DNA from: Hofstenia miamia
Taxonomy: Eukaryota > Xenacoelomorpha > Acoela
Reading direction: 5' to 3'
NCBI GenBank assembly: GCA_004352715.1
Contig: SCFE01000074.1
Coordinates: 1,710,559 to 1,774,558 of the forward strand
Length of the DNA stretch: 64,000 nucleotides
The notes under the pieces are model-generated. The model was not told where the DNA came from. It did not search any database and saw only the letters and a list, made by a program, of their open reading frames with translations. Of this stretch, positions 11,345-21,124 are shown piece by piece; the first letter of the stretch is position 1; each line of letters opens with the position of its first letter. Position numbers and translations under genes: made by a program.

Positions 11345-12228
11345 TGAGTCCAGTTAATGTTGGTAGTACTTCAGATCAGAGACCCCGATTTCGCCAATCG
11401 ATTCTTCCCGTCGAGACCCCTGGACAAATACCAGTCCACAGTAAGCACTCAGTTTTACCCAAGTTTACAGGGCAGATTGACGCAGTCTCACAATCTTTTG
11501 AAGAATGGTTTTTCTTATTCGAGCTTCACATGAAGCAATACAAGACCTCTCAAGAGGACGCTGTATCGCAATTCCCTCTGTATTTGAATGGGCTTGCCTA
11601 TAATCAATACATGATGTTGGACCGAACTATCAAGACTGATTATCAATTATTAGTGGGATTTTTTGAGGATCATTACAAGGCTCCTCATATAAAACATCAG
11701 TACAAAACGCTGCTTTGCGATATGTCTTTTAAGCGAGGAGACGACATTCGAAATTACATCACGCAAGTCGAAAGACTTTTCCGCTTGAGTAGTTTGTCTC
11801 CCGAGTACTCCAGACACGATCTCTTCTCGTATATCTGTAGAGGATTTCCTCCTTCGATTCGTAGTCGTCTGGAAATGAAATGTGATCCAGAAGAAAATCT
11901 GCATGAGATTATCAGAAAGGCCATTAGCGTAGTTTATATGATATATAATTCCAATCGAATCGATAAAGATCTCAACGAGCTCTCTGGGACCACTGGAAAA
12001 GGGGAACAGCCTAAAAAGACCATTTTTAAAAAAGAGTTTGACATGTCTTTGGTCAGGTGTTTCCGGTGTGGCGAGAAAGGTCACTTTAAGTCAAATTGTA
12101 AAGCGAAAATTCAAATAGTTGCTGAAGGTGAAGGTTTTGTAGTTGACGAACCATCGGTGATCTCTTCTTCCGACACGTTATTGGTAGACTTAAACGAGAA
12201 CGAAACTGCTGAGCCTCATTTAAATTAA
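11345..12228 (+). CDS. gag: LTR-retrotransposon Gag, 5' partial
   Basis: The open frame emerges from the gap and runs to TAA at 12226-12228. It has a capsid-like central region (conserved FEEWFFLFE; FKRGDDIRNYI; ICRGFPPSIRSRL) typical of Ty3/gypsy Gag, then a canonical CCHC zinc knuckle CFRCGEKGHFKSNC (C-x2-C-x4-H-x4-C) at about 12058-12099 for RNA packaging. An acidic C-terminal tail follows. No stops in nearly 300 codons points to a young copy. Codon use is less AT-biased than the surroundings. The N-terminus is in the gap. Confidence 0.85.
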
Positions 12229-12230
12229 TG
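12219..12230 (+). promoter_or_regulatory. gag-pol -1 frameshift site overlapping TAATG
   Basis: Just before the gag stop lies T TTA AAT, a heptamer of the X XXY YYZ type, then TAA; pol is in the -1 frame, as this class of signal requires. The gag stop and a pol-frame ATG also overlap as TAATG. Either ribosomal frameshifting or termination-reinitiation could produce Pol; the sequence cannot decide. Downstream stem or pseudoknot not examined quantitatively. Confidence 0.55.
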
Positions 12231-12678
12231 GGAGCGCCGACTCCCTCAAAACGCGCACAGGACGTATTAGTAATCACTAATATGATAAGGAAGAACTTAA
12301 TTCCTGTGGAAATGAATGGAAGGATTATTAATGCTACTATTGATACCAGAGCTGCCGCGTCTATTATTAGCGACGAATGCTGCAAGGATATCTGTTTCAC
12401 CCGTGACTCCCTCAATCCTTCAGCCGATATTAAACTAATCGATGCTTCGGGAAATGCGATTTCCCTGAAAGGGAAACTAAAGAACGCAGAATTACAAATT
12501 CGTGCCAAACGATTTGAAGTCGACCTAATTGTTATTGATACCTCTAATCATCAACTTCCGTATGATTTGATATTGGGGAACGATTTTTTGGAAAAAAATT
12601 CGTGCGTGATTGATTACAAGAATAACACGATATCCATAAAAGACCGGGATGCCACACAGTTAACCACCATTCCTGAGC
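12228..12678 (+). CDS. pol: Pol, aspartic protease portion (partial)
   Basis: Retropepsin-like domain: the active-site strand reads IDTRAAASI, the flap region follows, and LILGNDFL is the conserved second hydrophobic-Gly motif. The active-site loop of this family normally has Gly after Asp-Thr/Ser; this copy has Arg (codon AGA), so the protease is probably inactive. The frame then enters a gap at 12679 that hides the reverse transcriptase. Confidence 0.8.
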
Positions 12679-13451
12679 NNNNNNNNNNNNNNNNNNNNNN
12701 NNNNNNNNNNNNNNNNNNNNNNNNNNNNNNNNNNNNNNNNNNNNNNNNNNNNNNNNNNNNNNNNNNNNNNNNNNNNNNNNNNNNNNNNNNNNNNNNNNNN
12801 NNNNNNNNNNNNNNNNNNNNNNNNNNNNNNNNNNNNNNNNNNNNNNNNNNNNNNNNNNNNNNNNNNNNNNNNNNNNNNNNNNNNNNNNNNNNNNNNNNNN
12901 NNNNNNNNNNNNNNNNNNNNNNNNNNNNNNNNNNNNNNNNNNNNNNNNNNNNNNNNNNNNNNNNNNNNNNNNNNNNNNNNNNNNNNNNNNNNNNNNNNNN
13001 NNNNNNNNNNNNNNNNNNNNNNNNNNNNNNNNNNNNNNNNNNNNNNNNNNNNNNNNNNNNNNNNNNNNNNNNNNNNNNNNNNNNNNNNNNNNNNNNNNNN
13101 NNNNNNNNNNNNNNNNNNNNNNNNNNNNNNNNNNNNNNNNNNNNNNNNNNNNNNNNNNNNNNNNNNNNNNNNNNNNNNNNNNNNNNNNNNNNNNNNNNNN
13201 NNNNNNNNNNNNNNNNNNNNNNNNNNNNNNNNNNNNNNNNNNNNNNNNNNNNNNNNNNNNNNNNNNNNNNNNNNNNNNNNNNNNNNNNNNNNNNNNNNNN
13301 NNNNNNNNNNNNNNNNNNNNNNNNNNNNNNNNNNNNNNNNNNNNNNNNNNNNNNNNNNNNNNNNNNNNNNNNNNNNNNNNNNNNNNNNNNNNNNNNNNNN
13401 NNNNNNNNNNNNNNNNNNNNNNNNNNNNNNNNNNNNNNNNNNNNNNNNNNN
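12679..13451. other. Assembly gap, 773 N
   Basis: Lies inside pol. The reading frame is the same on both sides only if the gap length is right; the reverse transcriptase must be in the missing part. Confidence 0.99.
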
Positions 13452-14333
13452 GCCTGGCTAAAGAAATTTTCAGGAGATCGGTCCAACATAGTAGCCAGAT
13501 GGATAGAATACCTCAACGACTTCTCTTTTTCCATCACCCATCGGCCCGGTCGCTTGCACCTCAATGCTGATTATTGGACTGCATTACCAAGTTATGAAAG
13601 AGATCTCAAAAAACCACCAGGGGACAAGGTACCATTCGCATTCATACCCCACACCAAGTATGAACTAATTCCTGAAATCAATGCTGATAGGAACGGAAAA
13701 GAAATATTGCCAATCCTAATCCGTGAAGAGATCTCGGAAGAGGAAATTATCAAACACCAACAAAACGATCTCGTGTTGTCCGATATCATGAAAAGAATAA
13801 AGGACCCATTTTTTCCTCTTTCTCCTACTGCGGTGAGATATTACAATAGATATAATTGGACAACCACAGCTAACGGTCTTTTATATGTCAAAAGCCGAAA
13901 TAATCATCTTGCTATACCGGAGTATTTTAAAAGGGATCTTGTGAGAAAAGTTCATGAGAAAGGCCACCTTGGTATAATTCAAACTGAAAAAACCTTCAAT
14001 TCGCGCTATGTTATGATTGGCATTAGAGCAACCATTCAAGATGTCATCAACAAATGCAAAAAGTGCCTACTGCATAATGCTGCTCATTTTCCTGGACAAC
14101 GTGCCGAACTGGAATGTCGCGCTGCATCAAGCCCGAATGAGATTGTCCACATGGATTTAGAACAACTTTCTCGTGATAGTGAGGGGTTTCAATATCTCTT
14201 AGTACTAGTTGATCATTTTACTAAGTATGCCCGTATAATTCCAATGGACAGCACACTTGCTGAAAAGGTGGCCGATAAGATACTAAAAGAGTGGGTATTA
14301 AAGTTGGGTCCTGTGTCTCACTTAGTGTCAGAT
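13452..14333 (+). CDS. pol: Pol, RNase H end and integrase (partial)
   Basis: Starts in the RNase H-linker (KKFSGD, ARWIEYLNDFSFSI, NADYWTALP), then an integrase zinc-binding segment (HEKGHLG ... CKKC) and the catalytic core with MDLEQL (first Asp), LVDHFTKYARIIP and HLVSD (second Asp). The frame is cut at the single N at 14334, right after the second Asp, and resumes in mid-LTR sequence, so the third catalytic residue and the C-terminal module are absent. The abrupt join is more likely assembly than biology. Related to the antisense remnant at 7995-9340. Confidence 0.85.
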
Positions 14334-14334
14334 N
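14334..14334. other. Single-N contig join inside integrase
   Basis: One N joins integrase coding sequence to the interior of a family A LTR. Similar single Ns at 15744 and 55882 sit at obvious overlaps, so this one is probably also a forced contig join. Confidence 0.8.
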
Positions 14335-14868
14335 GTACAGGGCGACACGTAGCTCCTGGCGATCATTAGATCTTCCCAGCCCAAATTGTGGACTCATTAG
14401 GTTACGGATACGGGTACGATTAAGGAAATAATAAACCTCTCGTTTTATTCAACACGTACATGCACTTATAATTTATTACACTGTGATGATACTATGCCGC
14501 TGGCGAACACGAATGTCTGGTAATTACAGACTATTATTTAGTGAGATGAGAACTAACAATGAAAATGAGGTTTTTACTTTTGCAATGAGATAGAAATTAA
14601 TAAGTGAGACAAATAGGGTAGCACCATGCACTAATCGAGCACTGAACTGCTTCTACTTCTAAAGACTCCGCTTCGGCTGGAAGCCACGTTAATTGATCAT
14701 CTTGGAAATACCTAAAGTATCGTATCAAATACTTGGATGAACTACAATTGTTTCTATTAGTTATTTTCTCGTTACTTGTTTTCCCCAGAATCGGGGCTGT
14801 CGTTATCTAAGTTAAACCTTCTGCAGAGTCAATTAGTTACTAGTACAAACGCAGCCCGCGATTCTACA
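14335..14868 (+). mobile_element. LTR, family A, partial copy 2
   Basis: Matches the last about 534 bases of the family A LTR, from GTACAGGGCGACACG to the terminal ATTCTACA. The first 380 bases are missing at the N join. The sequence after it (ATATTAAGG) is unlike the sequence after either complete copy, so it is a true flank. Confidence 0.85.
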
Positions 14869-14894
14869 ATATTAAGGATTATGTTAAAGATAAC

Positions 14895-15187
14895 GTAGTA
14901 TATTATAAGTGTCAAATGTTTCAGAGTTACAGAGAACGTGCTAAAGGCTGCCAGTGCATTTTAATGTTATTGGGAGTGCACAGGTGCATACATTTTATAT
15001 AAAGCTACCTAATACATTACATAATAAAAATATTGTATGGCAAATTAAGTTTAGTCATGGCCAACAAGTTGAAGAAATCAAAATACTAAAGTTAAAGAGC
15101 ATGCTAAAGAGGCGAATTGAAACTGAAAGTTCAAGTCTTAGGGAGATTTTCAATTCCTCTACTAATCAATCAAGTGTTGGTGATTGA
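14895..15187 (+). pseudogene. FLYWCH-like zinc-finger / MULE-type remnant
   Basis: In one frame the sequence reads YYKCQMF...YRERAKGCQC (about 14904-14960), the C-terminal half of a FLYWCH finger with its two Cys; a frame change follows, then HGQQVEEIK...LKRRIETESSSLREIFNSS, the basic helix that commonly follows the second His in FLYWCH proteins and Mutator-like transposases. It ends with TGA near 15187. Short, frameshifted and lying between an LTR piece and a TA run. A host FLYWCH gene exon is less likely. Confidence 0.5.
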
Positions 15188-15279
15188 ATTTTGTTCCATC
15201 CATGTTAATTAGTAACAATTTTAAAAGTTTGCTCTGGTTGTCTTGTGCCTATTTTTTATTCAGTACAAAACACTACTAA

Positions 15280-18180
15280 GTGAATATATATATATATTGG
15301 CGGAGTACAGTTCACATTTCTTTCGACGACGATTTCTCAATATACAACCTCTGCCAATTCCTCAACAACGGCAGTACAATAAAGAGTTTCGAACAAGTTA
15401 ACATTGACTTCCCCAACTTGCTAGTAATCTATTTCTTAAGAATTCACGAGGTTCAGGATGACCAGATCATGGAACAAATCGAGATAGCATACAGGATTGC
15501 CAAGGTAGAAGGTATACAACTAGTAATAATTCTTCGAGAAGAGCATGAACCCTCTATACCCGACGCAATTGAAAGCCTTCACTACCGCATGGAAAACTTC
15601 ATCATTCTATACAAAACGTCGTATAACCAGCTCTCGATGCCGACTTCACAAACGCCATCTGTCACCAAATTAATTCTTACCGATCTCTTATTATGTGACA
15701 AAATACCCTCTCACAAGCTAGCAGTAGACAGAAAACTAATCATNGTCACCAAATTAATTCTTACCGATCTTTTATTATGTGACAAAATACCCTCTCACAA
15801 GCTAGCAGTAGACAGAAAACTAATCATCGACACCATACTCCAGGCACAAACGTTAGAGCTCCTCGACGTGCCGAACCTACAATCCGTTACCGACATGAGG
15901 GTCAGTTTTGCATTCGCTCAGAGTACAAAGACATTACAGGACATTCAAGATATCTGGACAGAAATTAAGGCTACCAAGGACCCCGAGTCAGATTGGCCCC
16001 AAATCCACATTTGTAGCCCGAGTTCTGTTTACCACTCATCCGTCGAAAAAGTACTAAAAGAAATTAAATTCTCTTACCAGCTTCAAGATCGCAAGAACTT
16101 TAAATCCTTCCTATTTTCCGAGGACAGAGTACCTGACATCTACGCAAGAGGTGCGATTTGGATATTATCAATATTCTTAACAAGACATCCCCAAATAACA
16201 TTACCTATCGATCAAAGCAAACGTAAAGCAATGACAAAGACAGCGGTTCATGAGGTTGCTATATCCCCATTAACATGGAAGGTCAAGAATTGGCTTCTAC
16301 ACAAATGCGTGCCACCATTATCACCATGCAAAACGAACCGCGCTATGGACCACTATGAAAAATATTATGCCCGACTGGTGGGGGCGAGTAGTACGACTGG
16401 GAAGATGTCGATCATTTCTATTAGTAATCGGCTGGGAATTTGTCCGTCGGACATAAATATTTTTTCCGAAACAATGAAAAAGTATATGTGGGGTGCCACT
16501 GCAGAAACCAAGTTCGCCATTTTTTCTTCTGAGAATGCCCCTCTAAGTACTAAAAGACTGATCGAAAGGAAACCTGGCTCTACCACAACGTTTCTGGATC
16601 TAATCAAAACTAGAGAAGTAATTGAGAAGAATGAACGATTTTTTGATGGCCATCGAATTTCATATCCAGAGTGCGGTTATGGCCAATTTGCGGAATCCGC
16701 AAGACAGGTCAAGAAAGAGGGAAGAATAATCCCGATAACTATCTTCGAGCAGGTCATGAAAACCCCCGAACAATTCTATCGAGAAGAGGAACTGCTGGCG
16801 ACATCAGCAGTGCAGTTATCACCACAGATAAGGGATCTAATTGAAAAAGTGAACTTAGAGAAGTTTGGAGGATCGCCCCAGCCTACACCTAAATGGTCCA
16901 TAACTGAGAATGAACGGATCCTTATGGTAGAACACGATCCCTCTCAGTTCGACGCAGACCTGTCAATCCACAAAAGAGTGTTAGTGGAGAACAACGAGAA
17001 AGATGTGCTGGGCATGATGAAGTGGTGCATGACAGAAATGTTTTCGAAAGAGGAGTTGGTCATTCTTCAATCTCCAGGGCGACAAGTAGCTTTGGACGTG
17101 GAATGTACCACTGCTCGACTGAAGATATCAAGTAAGCAAATCGAACAACTACGCAACTCTGCATTGAGAACTCGATTTTGGGACACTATAAAGCACGCCC
17201 AAATAAATTATCCCGTGACGATTGGCACGGCTCGGTTACAAGCGAAGTGCGGATTCGCAGACTTGGAGGACAACATTCGAAAGGAAAACTTACTATGCAT
17301 ACCACCCCCTTGCGTGGAAACTCCGTTAATTCAACCTAAGTGGAGAGTGAAGAAAAACAAGAGGAAGATCTCAGCTCACCTACCTGACAAGATGAATTAT
17401 GTGAGCACGGCAGCAGAAGTGAATAAAATGGTGAGATCAGAAGAGTACAGAGCGGCACGCGCCAAGTTGTTAGCCGGAGACAACAGGGAGAGAGTCTTTT
17501 TGGATGGCAAACTAACAATCTGCGATGTATTCAACAAAGGAGCCGCCGTCAGTGAGCAACTGAAAAAGATTCACGACATCATACGAAAGACTGACCCCCG
17601 AGTATTAATTCTGTTCCAATCAGCAGGGGACTTGATGTGGATCAACAACGTCGAGACCATCACCCGGTATTATGACGTGACCAAGCGAATAGAAATAATC
17701 ACGATGCTCCGTGCGGAAGTGTCTGATCCAGAAGAAATGACGTTGAGCCAGGTGCAGGAGTTCTGCTCCCTATTCATGGACCACGCAACTCGTATGGGAT
17801 CATTACGCAGTGTATTCGAACATTTCTACCCAGACACCCAGATTCGAGCCGAGGACGCGCACACCTCAGACACTGACGCAGCTATGACCCTCATGATAGC
17901 CTTGAAAGGATTCCGCCTGTACGAGAGATTCCACGATACCTTTACTCGCCGCCTCAATAACCTGAGAAGAAACTGTCCCATTAGCGATAGATTGCCTACT
18001 CTCCAATACTTCAAGCTGAAAGACGAGGTGGTTACCCAGAGGGAGGTTCTCATGCAGTTATCACGAGAGCCACAGTATGCTACTCTTGAACAATGGGAAG
18101 GCGATTTGGCCACGGAAATGATAGTAGCTACGCAACGAATCGTGTCAGGTCCCACTCTCCACCTGCTGCCTCCAAATTAA
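15280..18180 (+). CDS. Long 3' ORF of LTR element, exonuclease-like C-terminus
   Basis: Open for 966 codons and ending 18 bases before an LTR, so it is the last ORF of the element. The first codons are read from a TA microsatellite and are probably not native: the element looks 5'-truncated there. An 84-bp repeat around the N at 15744 adds 28 artificial codons. Residues 1-550 resemble nothing I recognise. The C-terminal third shows a plausible DEDDh nuclease pattern: VALDVECT (17086-17109), ILFQSAGDLMWI (third acidic residue at 17629-17631) and AHTSDTDAAMT (HxxxxD), with MGSLRSVFEHF before the last motif as in TREX-like enzymes. The spacing from the second to the last motif (82 residues) is normal; the first spacing (178) needs a long basic insertion (KKNKRKI). 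Not an envelope: no signal peptide or membrane segment. Function is inference. Confidence 0.7.
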   Translation: MNIYIYWRSTVHISFDDDFSIYNLCQFLNNGSTIKSFEQVNIDFPNLLVIYFLRIHEVQDDQIMEQIEIAYRIAKVEGIQLVIILREEHEPSIPDAIESLHYRMENFIILYKTSYNQLSMPTSQTPSVTKLILTDLLLCDKIPSHKLAVDRKLIXVTKLILTDLLLCDKIPSHKLAVDRKLIIDTILQAQTLELLDVPNLQSVTDMRVSFAFAQSTKTLQDIQDIWTEIKATKDPESDWPQIHICSPSSVYHSSVEKVLKEIKFSYQLQDRKNFKSFLFSEDRVPDIYARGAIWILSIFLTRHPQITLPIDQSKRKAMTKTAVHEVAISPLTWKVKNWLLHKCVPPLSPCKTNRAMDHYEKYYARLVGASSTTGKMSIISISNRLGICPSDINIFSETMKKYMWGATAETKFAIFSSENAPLSTKRLIERKPGSTTTFLDLIKTREVIEKNERFFDGHRISYPECGYGQFAESARQVKKEGRIIPITIFEQVMKTPEQFYREEELLATSAVQLSPQIRDLIEKVNLEKFGGSPQPTPKWSITENERILMVEHDPSQFDADLSIHKRVLVENNEKDVLGMMKWCMTEMFSKEELVILQSPGRQVALDVECTTARLKISSKQIEQLRNSALRTRFWDTIKHAQINYPVTIGTARLQAKCGFADLEDNIRKENLLCIPPPCVETPLIQPKWRVKKNKRKISAHLPDKMNYVSTAAEVNKMVRSEEYRAARAKLLAGDNRERVFLDGKLTICDVFNKGAAVSEQLKKIHDIIRKTDPRVLILFQSAGDLMWINNVETITRYYDVTKRIEIITMLRAEVSDPEEMTLSQVQEFCSLFMDHATRMGSLRSVFEHFYPDTQIRAEDAHTSDTDAAMTLMIALKGFRLYERFHDTFTRRLNNLRRNCPISDRLPTLQYFKLKDEVVTQREVLMQLSREPQYATLEQWEGDLATEMIVATQRIVSGPTLHLLPPN
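15661..15828 (+). repeat. 84-bp direct duplication at single-N join
   Basis: The block GTCACCAAATTAATTC... (83 bases) occurs on both sides of the N at 15744 with one mismatch (CTCTTA versus CTTTTA). This is the signature of two overlapping contigs placed end to end. It keeps frame (83+1 bases). Confidence 0.9.
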
Positions 18181-18183
18181 TTT

Positions 18184-18198
18184 GAGCAAGGGGGGGCG
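18184..18198 (+). other. Polypurine tract
   Basis: GAGCAAGGGGGGGCG directly precedes the TG of the LTR, as expected for the plus-strand primer of reverse transcription. This ties the upstream ORF to LTR family A. Confidence 0.8.
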
Positions 18199-19110
18199 TG
18201 TAGAGTCACTCGGGGAAATTCGTGTTTATTTAGTTGATTTTTATTTCATTTTTGTATTAACGTCACCATGACGTCAGAATCATATATTTCGACCTTAGGT
18301 TTACGAAGGAACTCATGTCCCCTCGAAGGTGCTATACGTTGCTCAAATGTAATTTGAATTGCGAGGGAAATTGATAACATGAACGATTAAACTTGATTGT
18401 AAACTAAGGCAGGTAGTTATTTATTAACCATGTATAAAATGAGCAAACTTGTAGAGAATGGTCAATAGATTTTATCTATCCTCAAATACTGTTGCTTTTC
18501 TCTCCGTTACTTTATCTATTTTTTAGTATGAAAATAATTGCTTAAGCTCGGCGACAATTTGGGAGTGCCTTCTCAAGGTACAGGGCGACACGTAGCTCCT
18601 GGCGATCATTAGATCTTCCCAGCCCAAATTGTGGACTCATTAGGTTACGGATACGGGTACGATTAAGGAAATAATAAACCTCTCGTTTTATTCAACACGT
18701 ACATGCACTTATAATTTATTACACTGTGATGATACTATGCCGCTGGCGAACACGAATGTCTGGTAATTACAGACTATTATTTAGTGAGATGAGAACTAAC
18801 AATGAAAATGAGTTTTTACTTTTGCAATGAGATAGAAATTAATAAGTGAGACAAATAGGGTAGCACCATGCACTAATCGAGCACTGAACTGTTTCTACTT
18901 CAAAAGACTCTGCTTCGGCTGGAAGCCACGTTAATTGATCATCTTGGAAATACCTAAAGTATCGTATCAAATACTTGGATGAATCACAATTGTTTCTATT
19001 AGTTATTTTCTCGTTACTTGTTTTCCCCAGAATCGGGGCTGTCGTTATCTAAGTTAAACCTTCTGCAGAGTCAATTAGTTGCTAGTAAAATTACAGCCCA
19101 CGATTCTACA
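18199..19110 (+). mobile_element. LTR, family A, complete copy 3
   Basis: 912 bp, TGTAGAGTC to GATTCTACA, nearly identical to 4832-5745. It is the 3' LTR of the element carrying the exonuclease-like ORF. The next bases, TGGCTACCGTGACAGG, resemble a primer-binding site (TGG plus tRNA acceptor complement), which would make it also the 5' LTR of an adjoining copy; that is weaker, since 3' flanks of the other two copies differ and no gag follows. Confidence 0.9.
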
Positions 19111-19734
19111 TGGCTACCGTGACAGGCCGCTGACGTCAAAATATTGTAATGTTACCTTAAGAGGACGTGTCCAAATTGTCCTATTGATTGCTAAGTAAAT
19201 CTGGAACAAATCTGGCAGGTGACGTATATAGGTGATGAAAAATCGAACTAATAAAAGAGCATTTCGAACAAATTGCCAACTTCTTCCTTAGCAATTTGAT
19301 GTACTGTATCAAAGAATAAGACAACTCTAAAGACAGAGAGTGAAACTATGACGTAAATATGGACCCGAACCCAACCTGATCCGAATATTTACTACCCGAA
19401 CCCGACCAAACTCGAAACGTTGAATTAATTTGAAGCTATGATATCTGTCCAATAAAACTATCATTAACATGACTTATTTTCTAATAGGGGAAACAGCAAT
19501 TCATTGGTATTGGATCTTTCTCAATTCAAATGATGATTTACATCAGTATTTAATTATTCTTATTGAATAGATTTATTACGTTAATACAGGTCTACAAATT
19601 TTGTAACGGTCATCAAAATCTCTTATTGAATAACGAAATGCTCGCTAATTGGGATGAGTTGTAAGGGCAAACAAGATAATATATATACATGTACATCATA
19701 TAATTTGAAATTCTTGAGTTTATGAATGATTTTA
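19111..19734. other. Flank of LTR copy 3, nothing coding
   Basis: Contains a short GC-richer block near 19366-19420 in which CCCGAACCC-type words repeat (ACCCGAACCCAACC, TACCCGAACCCGACC), reminiscent of subterminal repeats of hAT transposons. No transposase or paired end was found. Confidence 0.3.
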
Positions 19735-20520
19735 AATAGCTTCCCATTATGATATTCACAGATTATAATCTTTTTTTGCATTTGGTTTTTGTAAATTTAG
19801 TTTGTATTTATATTCATCTTTTTTGTTTAAGCTTGGTTCCTTATATTCTATATAAATTAATTCAATGATGCTTAGTTGAAAATAATCAATTGCTCAGGGT
19901 AAAACTTTATATGTAAATTTCATATCACAGTTCTTTAGGTGATCAGAGATGGTCTATTGATTTTTGTGTTCTTTGATTGTAAATTTCTCGATATCTTTCC
20001 AATGTATTGTGCATCACAGTTGCAAGTAATTTCATATAATACTTTAGAAATCCTTTCAATCTTGGTTTCTTTCTTTAGTTCTATTAGATGTTTTAGTTTA
20101 GTGATTTTAAGTATAAACCCTGCTTTTAAAAATGATGGAGTGATTCTTTTTAGATCTTTCTGTAATTTAATTGATTGCATGCTCATTATTCAATATTAAA
20201 AATGTACTTGTATAAATAATCACTTTGTTTGTTTTGTGTATCTTTAGTTTGTAGTAAGTCTTCTAGTTTTTTTATATTTCTATCAAATATGTATATTGGA
20301 TATTCATTACGCCTTAATATATCTTAATCTTTATGATTGGTTTAAAAACTTCTTTGTAATTTTGTTCAATCATAAAATGTCGATGTATCAAGCCGTTGAT
20401 CATGGATTCAAATGTACGTTTGAATGATAGGTTATTACTAAATTTTTATTGGTTGGCTTGTTGTAATGTGATGACATAGATTTGTTCTTTCAATATTAAT
20501 ATTTTTTGTTGCCTTCTTCC
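19735..20520 (-). pseudogene. Penelope-like fragment with GIY-YIG motif, minus strand
   Basis: The minus-strand ORF 20186-19935 has KVLYEITCNCDAQYIGKISRNLQS, the core of the GIY-YIG endonuclease that follows the reverse transcriptase in Penelope-like elements (YIG followed by the expected helix; the usual Glu-Thr after YIG is Lys-Ile). Downstream, in another frame to about 19740, the sequence parallels the plus-strand copy at 21125-21395. Upstream, a region to about 20520 reads like the end of the reverse transcriptase (FKRTFESMINGLIHRHF). Several stops: dead. Confidence 0.6.
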
Positions 20521-21124
20521 TTGATTGTAAATTAAATTGCAGAATCAAAAGAATTCAAGGAAGGAAGCATGTCTTTAACATTATTGGAGCATTGTCATGA
20601 ATAGTATTAATAGAGTAACAAATTAATATGTAGTGTTGAAGCTGCAAATAACAACTGCTAGAAAGCAACTGCAAACGCATCTAGAAAAAACGAATAAGCA
20701 TTATGTGTATGACTAATCACCAGCAGTTACATAAGCAATTTAATTGAGAGTAATTTGACCAGTAATAACTAAGTAGCTTTGTGTGGCAGTGGTTGCATAA
20801 CACTCTGACAAACTACCCTTTAGTTACTACTCCATCACTTTGAAACTTAATAGAAAGTTGGCATGAACTGATATGGATTAATAAATGCAACAGAGAGGCC
20901 AACAAGTTTAATCAAACTAAAACAGTTTTTGTAAGAAAATGTGCATATGTTCGCCCTGTTTATAGTATTACCAGTCAAATATTAATAAATAGTTACATAC
21001 AGATCAGGGTTTTTGAGTCAATTTTGAGTTACTCATTTCTTGATCAAGTTTTTATATTTCAAGTTCAAATTTTAATATTTTTCAAAGAATATTCCTGCAA
21101 AATTCATTTTTTGTTCAAATCTCA

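Noticed and set aside
11650-12508. Minus-strand ORFs of 140-144 codons
   Set aside because: Antisense shadows of the gag and protease frames, no motifs.
16365-18155. Minus-strand ORFs of 60-109 codons
   Set aside because: Antisense shadows of the 966-codon ORF.
15280-18180. Calling the last retrotransposon ORF an envelope gene
   Set aside because: No signal peptide, no membrane helix, no Cys-rich ectodomain; the motifs fit a nuclease better.
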